A stretch of 6,429 bases of DNA from Lachnospiraceae bacterium (lineage in GTDB: Bacteria; Bacillota; Clostridia; Lachnospirales; Lachnospiraceae). The DNA lies in assembly GCA_900770325.1 (NCBI GenBank), contig CAAGKE010000054.1:1-6429 (forward strand), given 5' to 3'. The translations under genes were made by a program, and so were the position numbers. Below, one piece after another: positions 4,442-6,429 of this stretch (its first letter is position 1; the number at the start of each line of letters is the position of its first letter). The notes under the pieces are model-generated. The model was not told the origin of the DNA and searched no databases. It saw only the letters and a list, made by a program, of their open reading frames with translations.

Positions 4442-4447
4442 GGGGGG
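4442..4447 (+). promoter_or_regulatory. Ribosome site that favours the second ATG of the TAXI gene
   Basis: The GGGGGG run at 4442-4447 lies only one base before the ATG at 4449 but seven bases before the in-frame ATG at 4455. Normal spacing favours the latter, giving MKRWITAVLLASLL as the start. Confidence 0.55.
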
Positions 4448-4454
4448 AATGAAG

Positions 4455-5402
4455 ATGAAACGATGGATCACAGCAGTATTGCTGGCTTCTTTACTGACAG
4501 GCTGTGCCAGTAGGCAGACCATTCGCTTTGGGACGGCGGATTCAAGCGGACTTTATTACGTTTTTGGTACGCTGCTGAGTGAAGCGGCCAATGAAAATGA
4601 CAAAAACTATACGCTCCAGGTCAAGGAGACGTCAGGCAGTGCGGCCAATATCCGTCTTCTTTCCGAAGGCTATATCCAGGTGGGAATTGCCCAGAGCGAT
4701 GTCACCAATGAGATGTATTACGGAGAAGAGCTGACGGGGGACTCTGACAATGCCTATCAGGGATATTCCGCTGTCGCATCGTTATGGACGGAGGATGTGC
4801 AGATCGCTGTTCTGAAGAATTCCGATATCGAGAGTCTCGATGATCTCGAAAATAGGACGATATCCATCGGGCAGGAAGACAGCGGAACCGAGCGCAACGC
4901 CAGACAGATTCTGTCATCCGTCGGTCTGCAGAGCGGCAATATCCAGATGGAAAATTATGATTACAGCGACGCAATGAGTCATCTTCTCGATGGAAGTATT
5001 GACGCGATGTTCCTCACTGCCGGAGCTCCGGTACAGATCTATGCGGACAATGCTTCTGCGATTCGCCTCCTGTCGCTGTCCGATGACGAAATCGAACGCA
5101 TCCGCAACACCTTCGACGGTTACGTGGAAGCGACGGTTCCCGCCGGCACCTATGAAGGGATATCCGAGGTCAGAACCCTGGGTGTAAAGGCTGTTCTGCT
5201 GGCGTCCGATGAGGCACCGGAAGATGCGGTATACGGCATGTGCCGCGTGCTGTTTGACAGTATTGATGACATCGGAAAACAGATCGGGCTGCGCGAAGAA
5301 ATCACGAAAGAGACGGGGGTGGAAGGAATTACGATCCCGTTCCATTCCGGTGCCGAGAGGTATTACAAAGAGAACGGTATCTCTCTTGGGGGAAATGAGT
5401 GA
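4455..5402 (+). CDS. TAXI-family solute-binding lipoprotein
   Basis: A 315-residue extracytoplasmic substrate-binding protein. The first 17 residues are a lipoprotein signal peptide (KRW, then a hydrophobic core) ending in the lipobox LTGC, so the mature protein is lipid-anchored through that Cys outside the membrane. The TAXI fold follows: IRFGTADSSGLYYVFGTLLS near the N-terminus, then VKETSGSAANIRLLSEGYIQ and VGIAQSDVTN as first ligand-pocket segments. The middle holds IAVLKNSDIESLDDL with ISIGQEDSGTERNA, then IDAMFLTAGAPVQIY. The C-terminus has IPFHSGAERYYKENG. TAXI proteins usually deliver substrates such as glutamate or other carboxylates to TRAP transporters. Here the neighbour is GltS, so glutamate is a reasonable guess. 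The stop shares one base with the gltS start (TGATG), implying coupled translation. The alternative start at 4449 adds two residues. Confidence 0.9.
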   Translation: MKRWITAVLLASLLTGCASRQTIRFGTADSSGLYYVFGTLLSEAANENDKNYTLQVKETSGSAANIRLLSEGYIQVGIAQSDVTNEMYYGEELTGDSDNAYQGYSAVASLWTEDVQIAVLKNSDIESLDDLENRTISIGQEDSGTERNARQILSSVGLQSGNIQMENYDYSDAMSHLLDGSIDAMFLTAGAPVQIYADNASAIRLLSLSDDEIERIRNTFDGYVEATVPAGTYEGISEVRTLGVKAVLLASDEAPEDAVYGMCRVLFDSIDDIGKQIGLREEITKETGVEGITIPFHSGAERYYKENGISLGGNE

Positions 5403-6429
5403 TGTCGGTTCCTCTCGATCAGTATCAGACGCTTGCCGTTGCGGTGGTGGTGCTGTTCTTCGGACAATGGCTGTGCAATCGTGTGAGGTTTCTGAAGACG
5501 TTCTGCATTCCGGCTCCGGTTGCGGGCGGCTTTGTGTTTGCGATTCTTACGACCATTCTCCATGTGACAAATCTGGTGGATATTGAATTTGATGATTCGC
5601 TGCGGGAAGTGGCGATGGTGTTCTTCTTTACATCGGTCGGCTTTCAGGCCAATCTCAAGGTGCTGAAGCAGGGTGGGAAGGATCTGGCTGTTTTCCTGGT
5701 TCTGGTGATCTTCCTGATTGTGCTTCAGAATGTGATTGCGGTTGGCACCGCTTCTGCCATGGGGCTGTCACCCTTGATCGGCCTGACGACGGGTTCGATT
5801 CCGATGGTTGGCGGCCATGGGACAGCAGGTGCTTTTGGGCCGGTGCTGGAAGACTTTGGTGTCAGCGGTGCGACCACGATGTGTACAGCGGCCGCAACCT
5901 TTGGCCTGATTGCAGGTTCCTCCATGGGCGGACCGTTAGGCAATGCACTGATTCAGAAGAAACATCTTTCACCGAAGAATGAGGAAGGTGAACAGCAGAA
6001 AAGGGAAGAGAGACTTTCACTCTCAGACTATGCGCCGGCGGTGTATCAAATCATTCTGTCGGCGGGTATCGGCACCATTCTTTCGTGGCTGCTTTCCAAG
6101 ACGGGCATGACCTTTCCGGTCTATATCGGGGCCATGATTGCGGCGGCAGTGTTCCGCAACATCAGTGAATATACGCACAGGTTCACCATTCCGATGGATG
6201 AGATCAATGATTTCGGAAGTCTTTGTCTGTCACTGTTTCTTGGCATTGCAATGATTACGCTGAAGTTCTGGCAGCTGGCGGATCTTGCGGGTCCGCTGCT
6301 GATTCTGCTGGGATGTCAGACCGTGTTTATGTTCGTGTTTGCGCGTTTTATCGTTTTCAAAGTTATGGGCAGCGATTATGATGCGGCGGTCATTGCGGCA
6401 GGTGTCTGCGGCTTCGGCATGGGTGCGAC
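5402..6429 (+). CDS. gltS: GltS-type sodium:glutamate symporter (partial, runs off the window)
   Basis: 342 codons are visible without a stop. The E. coli homologue has about 400, so perhaps 60 are missing. It is a polytopic membrane protein that couples sodium to glutamate uptake (ESS family, two inverted halves). Hydrophobic segments include about 8-22, 36-56, 68-82, 95-119, 157-172 and, after a charged cytoplasmic-type loop at 183-209, 211-231, 237-250, 272-287, 296-319 and 328-342. The family signature GSIPMVGGHGTAGAFG (131-146) is the N-terminal re-entrant loop. The second, related loop (AAGVCGFGMGA) is starting at the right edge. ATG 5402-5404 overlaps the TAXI stop by one base, with GGGGG (about 5389-5393) upstream, so the two are co-transcribed and probably translationally coupled. 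Confidence 0.93.
   Translation, partial: MSVPLDQYQTLAVAVVVLFFGQWLCNRVRFLKTFCIPAPVAGGFVFAILTTILHVTNLVDIEFDDSLREVAMVFFFTSVGFQANLKVLKQGGKDLAVFLVLVIFLIVLQNVIAVGTASAMGLSPLIGLTTGSIPMVGGHGTAGAFGPVLEDFGVSGATTMCTAAATFGLIAGSSMGGPLGNALIQKKHLSPKNEEGEQQKREERLSLSDYAPAVYQIILSAGIGTILSWLLSKTGMTFPVYIGAMIAAAVFRNISEYTHRFTIPMDEINDFGSLCLSLFLGIAMITLKFWQLADLAGPLLILLGCQTVFMFVFARFIVFKVMGSDYDAAVIAAGVCGFGMGA

Noticed and set aside
4914..5345. A 143-codon leftward frame inside the TAXI gene
   Set aside because: It is antisense to a clear TAXI-family gene and is explained by that gene's codon usage.

Overview
The window looks like a low-GC Gram-positive (Bacillota) chromosome, probably from an anaerobe. This is inferred from the strong AAGGAGG-type ribosome sites, the gene families present and the overall composition. 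No marker gene here fixes the genus. The window divides into a decayed accessory island (about 1-4440) and a housekeeping transport operon (4449 to the right edge).

The left part (1-2290) holds a small XRE-family regulator behind a good promoter, cut short by an in-frame amber codon. It is followed by a gap with two inverted repeats, a broken reading frame with an in-frame TGA, an intact 225-residue protein of unrecognised family, a short sigma-factor-like fragment, and the decayed C-terminus of a probable COG2865-type DNA-binding ATPase (repeat linker plus winged helix).

The middle part (2290-4106) holds two compact, apparently intact type II toxin-antitoxin operons. The first pairs a RelB/DinJ antitoxin with a RelE/ParE toxin. 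The second pairs a Phd/YefM antitoxin with a different RelE/ParE toxin. In each, toxin and antitoxin overlap by a few bases and the antitoxin comes first with the stronger ribosome site. Between the two operons lie the frameshifted N-terminus of a phage tail tape-measure protein and a stop-interrupted frame of unknown origin. The setting is therefore a prophage or mobile-island graveyard in which the toxin-antitoxin modules have survived.

The right part begins with the C-terminal end of a uracil-DNA glycosylase-like protein (4243-4440). A candidate promoter with a perfect 15-bp palindrome lies inside this remnant. Next comes a two-gene unit: a lipoprotein of the TAXI family (substrate-binding proteins normally paired with TRAP transporters), whose stop codon shares a base with the start of a GltS-type sodium:glutamate symporter gene running off the window. 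No TRAP membrane subunit lies between them. The tight coupling suggests that the binding protein may serve GltS, which is the most interesting observation here. The transport genes also look richer in G+C than the island to their left.
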